From the NCBI RefSeq assembly GCF_017639205.1, contig NZ_CP071139.1, positions 8,121,501 to 8,185,500 of the forward strand: a stretch of DNA of 64,000 nucleotides, given 5' to 3'. The translations under genes were made by a program, and so were the position numbers. A model generated the notes under the pieces. The model had not been told where the DNA came from. It was given only the letters and a program-made list of their open reading frames with translations, and searched no databases. Below are positions 33,436-42,039 of this stretch, piece after piece; the stretch's first letter is position 1, and each line of letters starts with the position of its first letter. Source of the stretch: Streptomyces nojiriensis. Lineage in GTDB: Bacteria > Actinomycetota > Actinomycetes > Streptomycetales > Streptomycetaceae.

Positions 33436-33969
33436 TCACGAACCGTTCGGGGATCCGTAGACGGCGCCCATCGGGGAGACGCCGGTGGTGACGTAGTCGT
33501 GGATCCCGGCGAGGTAGGCATCGCGTCCGACGAGTCCGTCGCGGTCGGTGTCCAGGTCGTCGAACGCCCGGTCGGCGTCCGAGGCCGTGTTCCGCGAGGC
33601 GACCCGCAGCCGGGTGAACTCCGCACGGGAGAGGCGGCCGTCGCCGTCGAGGTCGGCGACATCGAAGAGCGAGCCCAGAGCGGGACGACAGGAGCGCTCG
33701 AACGCGTCGTGTCCGGCCCAGGTGCGGTACTCCTCGAACGTCACCCGGCCGTCGTGGTCGGCGTCCATGTCCGCCCAGACCTCCTCGTGAGCGGTGCGTG
33801 CGGCATCGACCACGAGGTGGTCGGGTTCTCGGCCCATCGCCGCAGCCGCGCGATCCACCCGCGCGAGGTACTCCGCCCGCGTGATGACGCCGTCACCGTC
33901 CACGTCCAGCATGGCGAAGATCCGCCGCTTGGCCGCATCGGTGATCGCCACGGTGGTTCCCTGAGACAT
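33436..33969 (-). CDS. EF-hand calcium-binding protein (calerythrin-like)
   Basis: The product is 177 residues from ATG 33967-33969, with a GGAG nine bases before it; a start 32 codons upstream is open but adds no recognisable sequence. Four EF-hand loops are regular: DVDGDGVITRAEY (about 22-34), DADHDGRVTFEEY (about 67-79), DLDGDGRLSRAEF (about 105-117) and DTDRDGLVGRDAY (about 139-151), each with Asp at positions 1, 3 and 5 and an acidic residue at 12 in the first three. The fourth loop ends in Asp-Ala-Tyr, so it is the weakest. Layout and length match the calerythrin-like cytosolic calcium-binding proteins of actinomycetes, proposed to act as calcium buffers or sensors. Confidence 0.92.
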   Translation of the reverse strand: MSQGTTVAITDAAKRRIFAMLDVDGDGVITRAEYLARVDRAAAAMGREPDHLVVDAARTAHEEVWADMDADHDGRVTFEEYRTWAGHDAFERSCRPALGSLFDVADLDGDGRLSRAEFTRLRVASRNTASDADRAFDDLDTDRDGLVGRDAYLAGIHDYVTTGVSPMGAVYGSPNGS

Positions 33970-34342
33970 CGCTCCCGCTCCCGCCTGTTCGGTCGACGAT
34001 CCCTCCGACACCCGCATCGGCCGTGCCTCGGCCCGCCGCACAGCTACCGGGGGAGTGACACGCACAAGATCACCACAGACCGTCGGAGCGCCGCCACCTT
34101 CCGCACCCGCCGTCCCCCGGACGGCCGAACGCCGGCGCCCGGCGGGCCGGTCGGCCGGTCAGGCCGGTCCGCCGGCCGCGTCGTGGTGGCGCAGTGCGGC
34201 GGGGACGCCTACGCCCCGTCCTGGTGTTCCGCGCGGCGCGCCGGTGCTTCCGGAGAAGCACGGAATGCTGGGGCGGGGTGAGGGCGGGTGCCCGCCCTCA
34301 CCGGCCGCGTCCGTACGCACGCCCTCCAGCCGGGAGTTCCTG

Positions 34343-35257
34343 ATGTCCAGAGCGATCACCTTCTCCGAGTACGGCGCGCCCGAGGTGCTGCGCCTGTCCG
34401 ACGTCACCCCGCCGGAGCCCGGTCCGGGGCAGGTCCGGATCCGGGTGCGGGCCGCCTCCGTGAACCCGTTCGACATGAAGTTCCGCTCCGGCCTGATGGC
34501 CGGGTCCGTCCCGGCCCGGTTCCCCGTGGTCCTCGGTCTCGACGCGGCCGGTGTGGTCGATGCCGCGGGTGCGGGAGCCGAGGCGGCCGTGGGCGACGAG
34601 GTCCTCGGCGTCGCCGTCGGCGGCAGCTACAGCGAGTACGCACTGCTCGACCGGCCGGTGGCCAAGCCCGGGGCCCTGTCCTGGGAAGCCGCTGCCTCGC
34701 TGGTCACGGTCGGTCAGACCGCCTTCCGTGTCCTGGAGGAACTGGGTGTGCGGCCCGGGCAGACCCTGCTCGTGCACGGCGCCGCCGGCAGCGTGGGCAC
34801 GGTCGCCGCGCAGTTGGCCGTGGCTCGGGGCAGCACGGTCGTGGGAACGGCCGGCGAGCGCGACCTCGAACGGGTGACCGCGCTGGGAGTCACGGCCGTC
34901 CGCTACGGGGACGGCTGGCCGGAGCGGGTGAACGCCGCCGCTCCCCAGGGGGTGGACCTCGTCTTCGACACCTCCGGCGCGGGTGTGCTGGCCGAGTCCG
35001 TCGCGCTGACCGGTGACAGCGCGCGTGTCGTCACCATCGCCGACATGTCGGCGGCGCAGCACGGCGTGCGCTTCAGCGCGGGCAGCGCGGGCGGCGCCGA
35101 CCGGACCGGGGACTCCCTGCCGGAGCTGGTACTGCTGGCCGCCGAGGGGAAGCTCTCGGTGCCGGTCTGGCGCACCTACCCGCTGGCGGAGGCCGCCCGG
35201 GCCCACGCCGATCTGGAAGCCCACCGCAACCGCGGCAAGGCCGTCCTGTTGCCCTGA
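34343..35257 (+). CDS. zinc-independent NADP-dependent oxidoreductase (MDR/quinone oxidoreductase type)
   Basis: The product is 304 residues; GGGAG lies before ATG 34343. The GroES-like N-terminal domain (about 1-120) shows VRAASVNPFDMKFRSG and GLDAAGVVDAAGAG, and lacks the structural and catalytic zinc cysteines of alcohol dehydrogenases. The Rossmann domain has LVHGAAGSVGTVAAQLA (about 140-156) and a final RNRGKAVLL strand. It probably reduces a quinone or an enone with NADPH. A terminator (35260-35282) follows directly. The paralogue at 61827 has the same fold but its own TetR regulator, so the two are probably regulated differently. Confidence 0.92.
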   Translation: MSRAITFSEYGAPEVLRLSDVTPPEPGPGQVRIRVRAASVNPFDMKFRSGLMAGSVPARFPVVLGLDAAGVVDAAGAGAEAAVGDEVLGVAVGGSYSEYALLDRPVAKPGALSWEAAASLVTVGQTAFRVLEELGVRPGQTLLVHGAAGSVGTVAAQLAVARGSTVVGTAGERDLERVTALGVTAVRYGDGWPERVNAAAPQGVDLVFDTSGAGVLAESVALTGDSARVVTIADMSAAQHGVRFSAGSAGGADRTGDSLPELVLLAAEGKLSVPVWRTYPLAEAARAHADLEAHRNRGKAVLLP

Positions 35258-35259
35258 GC

Positions 35260-35282
35260 CCTCGGCCGGCCCCAGGCCGAGG
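35260..35282. terminator. terminator hairpin
   Basis: CCTCGGCC (35260-35267) pairs with GGCCGAGG (35275-35282), three bases after the stop of the oxidoreductase gene. Confidence 0.75.
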
Positions 35283-35349
35283 AGGCGGTTCGCACGGGAG
35301 TTCCCGTGGCCGCCCGCTCCGGCGGGCCCACGGCCGGTAGGGTCCGGCC

Positions 35350-35667
35350 ATGTCCACGCACGAACGTGAGATCGTCGCGCCCGTCGACCTGTGCCGCGGT
35401 GACGGAAGGCTCGCCCCGGCCGCGATCGGCTGGTCCCGAGGCGACCACCTGGCGCCGTGGTCGGTCCGCAGCCCTGGATCGGACCGGGTGGACCTGGTCT
35501 TCACCCCGTTCCACAACCGGTCCACCCGCACCGACGTCGGTCTCCTGGCCAACCGTACGGACCAGTGCTTCGGCCACTACACGGGCTCGATCCGCACGGA
35601 CGACGGCGAGCGGATCGCGGTGGACCGTCTGCTGGGATGGGCCGAGGACGTCCGCATGCGCTGGTAG
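35350..35667 (+). CDS. internally deleted DUF2804-like protein
   Basis: The product is 105 residues. The first 29 residues (HEREIVAPVDLCRGDGRL, then PAAIGWSR) resemble the start of DUF2804 proteins, and residues 37-105 (VDLVFTPFHNRSTRTDVGL, then QCFGHYTGSIRTDDG and LLGWAEDVRMRW) resemble the very end of the same family. Full-length family members have about 330 residues, so roughly 220 in the middle are missing while the frame is kept. The junction lies near residue 30-35 (about 35440-35455). The product is probably a non-functional remnant of an in-frame deletion. The alternative is a naturally short homologue, but I know of none. The function of DUF2804 is unknown. Confidence 0.7.
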   Translation: MSTHEREIVAPVDLCRGDGRLAPAAIGWSRGDHLAPWSVRSPGSDRVDLVFTPFHNRSTRTDVGLLANRTDQCFGHYTGSIRTDDGERIAVDRLLGWAEDVRMRW

Positions 35668-35733
35668 GCCGGCCCACCGGCGTCCGTGCCCGGGCGCCCG
35701 CCCGGCTCGCGGCTGCGCTCCGGCCCGTGGGCG

Positions 35734-36912
35734 TCAGCCGGTCCGGGCGACGAAGGGGCCGTCGCCCGCGAACGCGAGGCGCGCGAAATTCTCGGCGATC
35801 CGCCGGTGTCCTTCGGGGCCGGGGTGGATCGCGTCCGGCAGCGGGAATTCGGCGTGGTCGGCCTCGCCGTACAGGGCGCGTCCGTCGAGGTGGTGGAGGT
35901 TCGGGTCGTCGGCCGCCCGCTCCTCCACGACGGCCGCGAGCACGTCGCGGATGATCGTGAGCGTGAGCCGCCCGGCGGCGCGTTCGGCCGGATCGCCCGT
36001 GGCCCTGAACCGCAGGGTCCCGCCGTCGAAGTCCGGCGCGAGCGGGCCGGGGGTGTCCTCCTGGACCGGGCACAGGATCGGGGAGACCACCAGCAGCGGT
36101 GTCGTGGGCCGGCCCTCGCGGATGGTGTCGAGGAAGCCGTGGACGGCGGGGGTGAAGGCGCGCAGGCGCATCGTGTCGCCGTTGACGACGTTGATGCCGA
36201 TCTTGAGGCTGATCAGGTCCGCGGGGCTTTCCCGCATCGCACGCGCGGTGAACGGGTCCAGCAGCGCGCTGCCGCCGAACCCCAGGTTGACCAGCTCCAC
36301 TCCGCCCCGCGCGGCGGCCAGCGCGGGCCAGATGGCGCTCGGGTGGACGGCGTTCGAGCCGTGGCTGATCGAACTGCCGTGGTGCAGCCAGACCCTGCGC
36401 CCGCTGCCGCGTGCCGGTTCGACAGGAGCATCGGTGCGCAGGGCGATCAGCTCGGTGACCTCCGTGTGCGGGAGCCAGATCTCGATGTCCTTGTCACCGG
36501 CCGGGAGGGAGGTGAACCGGGCGGTGCCCGCGGGCCCTTCGGTCAGCTCCGCGGTCTGGCCGACCAAGTCGGTGACCGTACGGACGTTACCGCCGGCCAC
36601 CGTGGCCTGGGCGGTGAGACGGCCGTCGACCAGCAGGTCGTACACACCGTCCGGCGGGGCCGGGAAGCCCTGGTAGACGCGCTTGGTGGGCAGCGCGTCG
36701 AGCTCGATGACGGTGGCCCGGGTGCGGAAGGCCAGCCGTACGCCGGAGGGCTGGGCCTCGGCCACGGCCAGCCGGTCGTCGGGGATCTGCCGCCGCGCCC
36801 GGGCCGGCAGCCGGTGCGGCAGCAGACCGTGCGCGGTCCGCTCCACATCGAGGTGCCCGCGCAGGAGGTCCGCGGTGACGGGTGTGGTGATCCAGCCCTG
36901 TTCGCTGCTCAT
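35734..36912 (-). CDS. SGNH/GDSL-type hydrolase
   Basis: The product is 392 residues. An N-terminal beta-sandwich (about 1-165) is followed by an SGNH hydrolase domain (about 170-390). Block I is WLHHGSSISHGSNA with the nucleophile Ser; the Gly block is LGFGGSALLD and the Asn block is SLKIGINVVNG; the C-terminal DAIHPGPEGHRR supplies the Asp-His pair. This arrangement, with an N-terminal jelly-roll, fits acetylxylan-esterase-like enzymes that deacetylate carbohydrates, though the substrate is not known. No signal peptide is seen, so it is cytoplasmic. It lies 64 bases after a TetR gene on the same strand, probably in one operon under its control. Confidence 0.88.
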   Translation of the reverse strand: MSSEQGWITTPVTADLLRGHLDVERTAHGLLPHRLPARARRQIPDDRLAVAEAQPSGVRLAFRTRATVIELDALPTKRVYQGFPAPPDGVYDLLVDGRLTAQATVAGGNVRTVTDLVGQTAELTEGPAGTARFTSLPAGDKDIEIWLPHTEVTELIALRTDAPVEPARGSGRRVWLHHGSSISHGSNAVHPSAIWPALAAARGGVELVNLGFGGSALLDPFTARAMRESPADLISLKIGINVVNGDTMRLRAFTPAVHGFLDTIREGRPTTPLLVVSPILCPVQEDTPGPLAPDFDGGTLRFRATGDPAERAAGRLTLTIIRDVLAAVVEERAADDPNLHHLDGRALYGEADHAEFPLPDAIHPGPEGHRRIAENFARLAFAGDGPFVARTG

Positions 36913-36976
36913 TGCCTCAGCCTGTTGATCGGGGTGTGCGGGGGTGTACGGGGGGTGGACGGGGCGGCGCAGCCGG

Positions 36977-37546
36977 TCAGGGGGCTGCGCGGTGCCGCAG
37001 CACGGCGTCCAGGGATTCCAGGGTCCAGATCCAGGATTCCTGCGAGTCGACGGCCGTGTGACTGAAGCCGCCGGCCGCCTCCAGGCTGACGTAGCCGTGG
37101 AAAACGCTGCCCAGCATGCGGACCGCGTGCGTCTGGTCCGGCTCCGCCAGGTCGTAGCCGCGCAGGATCGCCCGCGTCATCTGCGCGTGGCGCACCCCCG
37201 CACTGTCGGCCGCCGTCTGCGGGTCGAGCCTGAGCCGGGCGGCGTCGTAGCGGCCGGGGTGCGCCCGGGCGTAGTCGCGGTAGGCGTTCGCGAAGGCGAT
37301 CAGGGCGTCCTTGCCCGCACGGCCGGCCACGGCGGCGGCGACCAGGTCGGCGAGTTCCTCCAGCGCGAGCAGGGCGATCCTGGTCTTGAGCTCGTGGGAG
37401 TTCTTCAGGTGCGAGTACAGGCTCGCGACCTTGACGTCGAACCGCCGGGCGAGCGCCGACAGGGTCACCTGGTCGAACCCGGCCTCGTCGGCCAGTTCCG
37501 CCCCGGCCAGGGTCAGCCGCTCCGGGGTCAGCCCCACCCGCACCAT
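36977..37546 (-). CDS. TetR-family transcriptional regulator
   Basis: The product is 189 residues from ATG 37544-37546, with GGAAGG eight bases upstream; GTG 37555 is an alternative three codons earlier. The DNA-binding domain (about 6-55) has LTLAGAELADEAGFDQVTLS and ARRFDVKVASLYSHLKNSHEL. The C-terminal WHG-type domain has MLGSVFHGYVSLEAAGGF. It precedes the SGNH-hydrolase gene in the same direction and is divergent from the DHFR-like gene at 37719. The intervening AT-rich region (37575-37610) contains CCTAAAGACTATAGG, a weak inverted repeat that could be its operator. Confidence 0.9.
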   Translation of the reverse strand: MVRVGLTPERLTLAGAELADEAGFDQVTLSALARRFDVKVASLYSHLKNSHELKTRIALLALEELADLVAAAVAGRAGKDALIAFANAYRDYARAHPGRYDAARLRLDPQTAADSAGVRHAQMTRAILRGYDLAEPDQTHAVRMLGSVFHGYVSLEAAGGFSHTAVDSQESWIWTLESLDAVLRHRAAP

Positions 37547-37718
37547 AACCTTCACCTTCCTTCGATCTGGCTTCAGCCATTATGTATTTACCTAAAGACT
37601 ATAGGCAACTGCCGGCGTCGGGCGAATCCGGTTCCCGCGCGGCGATGAGTCCGCCGGTGCCGACCGGTCTATCTCTTGACGGAGACAACGGAGACAACGG
37701 ATTCATCGGGAGTGAGCC

Positions 37719-38357
37719 ATGGGCCTCATCCACATCGAGCTGTTCGCGACCCTGGACCTCGTCGGGCAGGCGCCCGGCGGCCCCGACGAGGACCCGGTGG
37801 GGTTCCCGTTCGGCGGCTGGCAGGCGCCCCTGCTGGACGAGGTCGCCGGGGCGCAGGTCGGTGCCGCGTACGAGGGCACGGACGCCCTCCTGCTCGGCCG
37901 GCGGACGTACGACATCTTCGCCGCCTACTGGCCCCATCAGGAGGGTGGTGAGGACAATGAGATCGCCACGCTCTTCAACCGCGTCCCGAAGTACGTGGCC
38001 TCCCGCGGCAGGCCCGACCTCTCGTGGGCCGGGTCCACACAGCTCGGCCCGGACCTGGCCGGCGCGGTCCGCGAGATCCGTGACCGCCACGAGCACGTGA
38101 AGGTCGTCGGCAGCCTGAACCTCGTGCAGACCCTCCTGCGCGACAAGCTCTTCGACCGCCTCGACCTGTGGCTGCACCCGATCGTGCTCGGCGTCGGGAA
38201 GAAGGTGTTCGACGGCGGTGCGGTGCCCACCAACCTCACGCTCCTCGCACCCCCGGCAGCCGGCCCGAAGGGCACCGTCTACCTGCGCTACGGGCTCGCC
38301 GACGGCATTCCCGCGACGGGGGACATGAGCGCACCCGACCGTGGTGCCGGTGGCTAG
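37719..38357 (+). CDS. dihydrofolate reductase/RibD-C family protein
   Basis: The product is 212 residues; the ribosome site is weak (GGGAGTGAGCC). The fold is indicated by LIHIELFATLDLVGQ at the start, LLLGRRTYDIFAAYWP (about 66-81), KYVASRG, HVKVVGSLNLVQTLL and LDLWLHPIVLGVGKKVF. Such proteins bind NADPH and are related to RibD reductase; a true DHFR role is unlikely because the folate-binding Asp is not apparent. The last codon before the stop runs straight into the CTAG-ended hairpin element, whose TAG (38355-38357) serves as stop. The C-terminus may therefore have been fixed by insertion of that element. Confidence 0.88.
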   Translation: MGLIHIELFATLDLVGQAPGGPDEDPVGFPFGGWQAPLLDEVAGAQVGAAYEGTDALLLGRRTYDIFAAYWPHQEGGEDNEIATLFNRVPKYVASRGRPDLSWAGSTQLGPDLAGAVREIRDRHEHVKVVGSLNLVQTLLRDKLFDRLDLWLHPIVLGVGKKVFDGGAVPTNLTLLAPPAAGPKGTVYLRYGLADGIPATGDMSAPDRGAGG

Positions 38358-38409
38358 GCCGTCTCTTCCGGATCGTGCCGGGCGACAAGATCCGGAAGAG
38401 ACGGCCTAG
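38354..38409. repeat. CTAG-flanked inverted-repeat element, copy 1
   Basis: CTAG (38354-38357), GCCGTCTCTTCCGGATC (38358-38374), 14 bases, the exact reverse complement (38389-38405), and CTAG (38406-38409). The layout suits a miniature element mobilised by an IS5-like transposase with a CTAG target duplication, and it also forms a strong terminator hairpin. It supplies the stop of the DHFR-like gene. A second copy lies at 41237. Confidence 0.82.
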
Positions 38410-38552
38410 CCGCCCCGCCGGGCCGATCGGGGGGACCTCCTGCGGCGTACGCCGTGGAGGTCCGGTTCGGCGGGACGGTGCCGCGGGCCCGGCATACGCT
38501 GGTTCGGGGGGCCGAGATCCGGGTGGCGACGCATGCCGGAAGGGACGCCCTG

Positions 38553-40397
38553 ATGGACGAGTACCCGCTGATCGAGAACCACGGCCTGATAGGTGATCTG
38601 CAGACCGCGGCGCTGGTGACCTCCGACGGAGTGGTCGACTGGTTCTGCTGCCCGCGCTTCGATTCGCCCAGCGTGTTCGGAGCCCTGCTGGACAAGGGCA
38701 AGGGCGGCCATTGCGCGGTCCGCCCGGCTCACACGACCTACGCGACCAAGCAGTTGTACCTGCCCGACACCGCGATCCTGGTGACCCGCTTCATGACCGA
38801 GGCCGGCGCCGGGGAGGTGGTCGACTTCATGCCCCTGACCGGCACCACCGTCACGGCCCGGCACCGGCTGGTCCGCATGGTCCGCTGCGTGCGCGGCAGC
38901 ATGAACTTCGACGTCGACATCGCGCCCCGGTTCGACTACGGGCGCAAGTCGCACGACCTGAACCTCACGGAGAACGGGGCGGTGTTCACCGCCGACGGCA
39001 CGAACCTGACCGTGCACACCATCCGGGAACCGGACGACGAGCGGCTCGGCCGACTCCTCAGCGCCGGCGAGCGCGACCTGCATCTCACCCTGCGCCTCAC
39101 GGCGGGCCAGCAGCGCGGGCTGATGCTGGAGTCGGCCGCCGACGGACCGCCCCGGCAGATCCGCCTCGCCGAGTACGAGGAGCTCTTCCAGGCCACCATC
39201 GACTACTGGCGGAAGTGGCTCAGCACCTCCCGCTACACCGGCCGCTGGCGCGAGGCGCTGGAGCGCTCCGCCGTGACCCTGAAGCTGATGACCTACGCCC
39301 CCACCGGCGCGGTCGTCGCCGCCCCCACCACCGGACTGCCCGAACAGCTCGGCGGCGAGCGCAACTGGGACTACCGCTACACATGGATCCGGGACGCCTC
39401 GTTCTCCGTGTACGCCCTGCTCGGCATGGGGTTCACGGAGGAGGCGAAGGCGTTCATCGGATGGCTCGGCGACCGGATCGCGGAACGGGCGGGCGGCGAG
39501 GGGGACACCGGGCCGCTGAACATCATGTACGCGGTCGACGGCTCCTCCGACCTGAAGGAGGAGACCCTGGACCACTGGGAGGGCTACGAACGCTCGTCGC
39601 CCGTCCGCATCGGGAACGGAGCGGCCACCCAGCTCCAGATGGACATCTACGGCGAGGCGATGGACAGCATCTCGTTCGCGCAGAGGCACGGCATCCACCT
39701 CGGGTACCGGGGCTGGACCGGCCTGATCCGCGTGCTGGAGTGGCTGGCGGACCACTGGGACTCGGCCGACGAAGGGCTGTGGGAGACCCGTGGCGGGGCC
39801 CAGGACTTCACCTACGGCCGTGTGATGTCCTGGGTGGCGTTCGACCGTGCGCTGCGGCACGCCGTATTCAGCGGCCGGCCCGCACCGGTACTGCACTGGA
39901 GCGCCACCCGGGACCGGATCTTCCAGCAGGTCATGGAGAAGGGGTGGAACGAGGGCCGCGGCGCCTTCGTCCAGCACTACGGCAGCGAGGTCCTCGACTC
40001 CTCGCTCCTGCGCATGCCGACCGTCGGCTTCCTCACCCCGCAGGACCCGATGTGGGCCTCCACCCTCGACGCGATGGAGCAGGAACTGGTCAGCGACAGC
40101 CTGGTGTACCGCTACAACCCCGAGGCGTCCCCGGACGGCCTGCGGGGCTCCGAGGGCACCTTCTCGCTGTGCACCTTCATGTACGTCGACGCACTCGCCC
40201 GGGCCGGACGGATCGACCAGGCCCGGCTGGTCCTGGAGAAGATGCTGGGCTACGCCAACCACCTGGGCCTGTACTCCGAGGAGATCGACCTGACCGGCCG
40301 CCAACTGGGCAACTTCCCGCAGGCGTTCACCCACCTCGCCCTCATCGACGCGGCGATCACCCTCGACGCGGCCCTGAACCGGGGCTCCACTCCGTAG
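38553..40397 (+). CDS. glycoside hydrolase family 15 protein (trehalase/glucoamylase type)
   Basis: The product is 614 residues; GGAAGGGA precedes ATG 38553. An N-terminal domain (about 1-230, with MDEYPLIENHGLIGDLQTAALV, spanning 1-22) precedes an (alpha/alpha)6 barrel with GERNWDYRYTWIRDASFSVYAL (about 269-290), GYRGWTGL and GLYSEEIDLTGRQLGNFPQAFTH near the end, where Glu residues act as acid and base in GH15. The mycobacterial enzymes with this layout hydrolyse trehalose, so trehalase activity is the first guess. It has no signal peptide and is cytoplasmic. It is followed after 21 bases by a methyltransferase gene, and the pair lies between the two CTAG elements. Confidence 0.9.
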   Translation: MDEYPLIENHGLIGDLQTAALVTSDGVVDWFCCPRFDSPSVFGALLDKGKGGHCAVRPAHTTYATKQLYLPDTAILVTRFMTEAGAGEVVDFMPLTGTTVTARHRLVRMVRCVRGSMNFDVDIAPRFDYGRKSHDLNLTENGAVFTADGTNLTVHTIREPDDERLGRLLSAGERDLHLTLRLTAGQQRGLMLESAADGPPRQIRLAEYEELFQATIDYWRKWLSTSRYTGRWREALERSAVTLKLMTYAPTGAVVAAPTTGLPEQLGGERNWDYRYTWIRDASFSVYALLGMGFTEEAKAFIGWLGDRIAERAGGEGDTGPLNIMYAVDGSSDLKEETLDHWEGYERSSPVRIGNGAATQLQMDIYGEAMDSISFAQRHGIHLGYRGWTGLIRVLEWLADHWDSADEGLWETRGGAQDFTYGRVMSWVAFDRALRHAVFSGRPAPVLHWSATRDRIFQQVMEKGWNEGRGAFVQHYGSEVLDSSLLRMPTVGFLTPQDPMWASTLDAMEQELVSDSLVYRYNPEASPDGLRGSEGTFSLCTFMYVDALARAGRIDQARLVLEKMLGYANHLGLYSEEIDLTGRQLGNFPQAFTHLALIDAAITLDAALNRGSTP

Positions 40398-40418
40398 GGA
40401 TGACCGTAGGCTGGGCGG

Positions 40419-41240
40419 GTGACGACCACCGCATCGCAAGAGGCGTTCCTCCAGGCGTTCCACGCGGAGTACCCGGCAGTGACCGCGGAAGCACTCGGGA
40501 CCGGCCGCGCCCCGGACGGCCGGTCCAGCTATGAGCTCTTGTGCGATCGGGTGACCGGAAGCACGCGCGTGCTGGATCTCGGCTGCGGCGACGGCTTCCT
40601 GCTCGAACTACTGGCCCGAAGGGCCGGGAGGGAACTCGCCGGGGTGGATCTTTCGGCGGACTCCCTGGCGCTGGCACGACGCCGACCGGCGCTGGCCGAA
40701 GCCAAGTTGGAGGAAGGCCGGGCCCAGGAGCTGTCCTTCGCCGACGACAGCTTCGACGCATGCGTCTCCCACATGGCGCTGATGCTGATGGGCGAGATCG
40801 AACACGTCGCGTCCGAAGTCGCGCGCGTGCTGTCTCCCGGAGGGGTTCTGGCCTGTGTGGTGGGGGGCGGGGCCGTGGGCGGAGAGGCCTACGAACGGTT
40901 CCTCGCGCTGCTGCGGGCCGCGATCGAGGAGGTACCGGCCGCACAGCGCATCCCGGCGTTGGGGGACAGCAGGGCACGCAGTCGCGAAGGGCTCGATGAC
41001 GTCCTCGGACCCGCGGGCTTCACGGCAGTGGACTGGGAGACCGTCCCCATCGACCTGAGCGGACCGGTGGAGCAGGTCTGGTCCGCTGTTTCCGGCCTCT
41101 ACGATCTCGGCCCGCTCGATCGCGCGACGGTGGAGCGTCTGCGCCGATCCTTCTTCGCCGAGGTGAGGGACATGACGACGCCGGACGGGCACGTCCCCTG
41201 CGCCTTCAACATCCACCTCGCGACGGCGCGCCTGCGCTAG
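40419..41240 (+). CDS. class I SAM-dependent methyltransferase
   Basis: The product is 273 residues from GTG 40419. The SAM-binding motif VLDLGCGDGFLLELLARRAG (about 51-70) is followed by motif II LAGVDLS and motif III near FDACVSHMALML. After the fold there is a C-terminal part of about 100 residues with no recognised motif. The substrate is unknown, and no biosynthetic gene is adjacent except the GH15 gene. Its stop TAG (41238-41240) is part of the left CTAG of the second hairpin element, so the C-terminus coincides with the element boundary. Confidence 0.88.
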   Translation: MTTTASQEAFLQAFHAEYPAVTAEALGTGRAPDGRSSYELLCDRVTGSTRVLDLGCGDGFLLELLARRAGRELAGVDLSADSLALARRRPALAEAKLEEGRAQELSFADDSFDACVSHMALMLMGEIEHVASEVARVLSPGGVLACVVGGGAVGGEAYERFLALLRAAIEEVPAAQRIPALGDSRARSREGLDDVLGPAGFTAVDWETVPIDLSGPVEQVWSAVSGLYDLGPLDRATVERLRRSFFAEVRDMTTPDGHVPCAFNIHLATARLR

Positions 41241-41303
41241 GCCGTCTCTTTCGGATCGTGCCGGGCGTCGCGGGCCCGGCAGGATCCGGAAGAGACGGCC
41301 TAG
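41237..41303. repeat. CTAG-flanked inverted-repeat element, copy 2
   Basis: CTAG (41237-41240), GCCGTCTCTTTCGGATC (41241-41257), 25 bases, GATCCGGAAGAGACGGC (41283-41299), CTAG (41300-41303). The arms differ at one base; the interior shares GTGCCGGGCG with copy 1 and then differs. Its left TAG ends the methyltransferase gene and its right CTA, read on the other strand, ends the CatB-like gene. It sits exactly between the two convergent genes and probably terminates both transcripts. Confidence 0.82.
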
Positions 41304-42004
41304 GACCCTCCGGTCCGCTCAGGCTCGGGGGCGGCCTCCTCGAGGGCGTGGACGGTGCCCGACATGACGGTCCGGATGTGTGCGGTGAGGTGGGCCGGCG
41401 GCCAGTCCCACCAGGCGATCGAGAGCAGGCGGGCGATCTCGTCGTCGGTGTAGCGGGTGCGGATGAGGCGGGCCGGGTTGCCGCCGACGACGGCGTAGTC
41501 GGGGACGTCGTCGACCACGACGGCACCGGAGGCGATGACGGCTCCGTGCCCGATGCGCACTCCGGGCATCACCATCGCGTGGTAGCCGAACCAGACGTCG
41601 TTGCCGACGACCGTGTCCCCCCTGCCGGGCAGGTCGGTGAGCAGGTCGAAGTGCTCGGCCCAGGAGCCGCCCATGATGGGGAAGGGGAACGTGGAGGGGC
41701 CGTCCATCCGGTGGTTGGCCCCGTTCATGATGAACCGGACCCCGGTGCCCAGCGCGCAGAACTTCCCGATGACCAGCCTCTCCGGCCCGTAGTGGTAGAG
41801 GACGTTCCTGGTCTCGAACGCGGTCGGGTCCTCCGGGTCGTCGTAGTACGAGTACTCCCCGGCCTCGATCAGCGGTGACGTCAGCAGCGGCTTCAGCAGC
41901 ACCACACGCGGCTGGTCCGGGAACGGGTGGAGCACGGTCGGGTCCGCGGGAAGACGGTTCACGGCGGTCGCTTTCGGTACGGCGATGGCTGGTGAGGGCT
42001 CCAT
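41300..42004 (-). CDS. CatB-related O-acetyltransferase (left-handed beta-helix)
   Basis: The product is 234 residues from ATG 42002-42004; GTG 41960-41962 gives 220 residues and has GAAAG eight bases upstream, so it is a serious alternative. The hexapeptide beta-helix and typical blocks are present: EAGEYSYYDDPEDPTAFE, IGKFCALGTGVRFIMNGANHRMD, VVGNDVWFGYHAMVMPGVRIG and a final VVGGNPARLIRTRYTDDEI. This is the xenobiotic acetyltransferase family that includes chloramphenicol and streptogramin acetyltransferases. The catalytic His is in NGANHRMDG. Its stop TAG is supplied by the CTAG element at 41300. It is 35 bases after cydB in the same direction and may be co-transcribed. Confidence 0.9.
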   Translation of the reverse strand: MEPSPAIAVPKATAVNRLPADPTVLHPFPDQPRVVLLKPLLTSPLIEAGEYSYYDDPEDPTAFETRNVLYHYGPERLVIGKFCALGTGVRFIMNGANHRMDGPSTFPFPIMGGSWAEHFDLLTDLPGRGDTVVGNDVWFGYHAMVMPGVRIGHGAVIASGAVVVDDVPDYAVVGGNPARLIRTRYTDDEIARLLSIAWWDWPPAHLTAHIRTVMSGTVHALEEAAPEPERTGGS

Positions 42005-42039
42005 TCTGCGCGTGCCGTACGGGCTTTCGGCGGACCGGG

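Noticed and set aside
37575-37610. Operator of the TetR gene at 36977
   Set aside because: The AT-rich stretch has only a four-base inverted repeat (CCTA and TAGG), too weak to list as a site; mentioned only in the gene entry.
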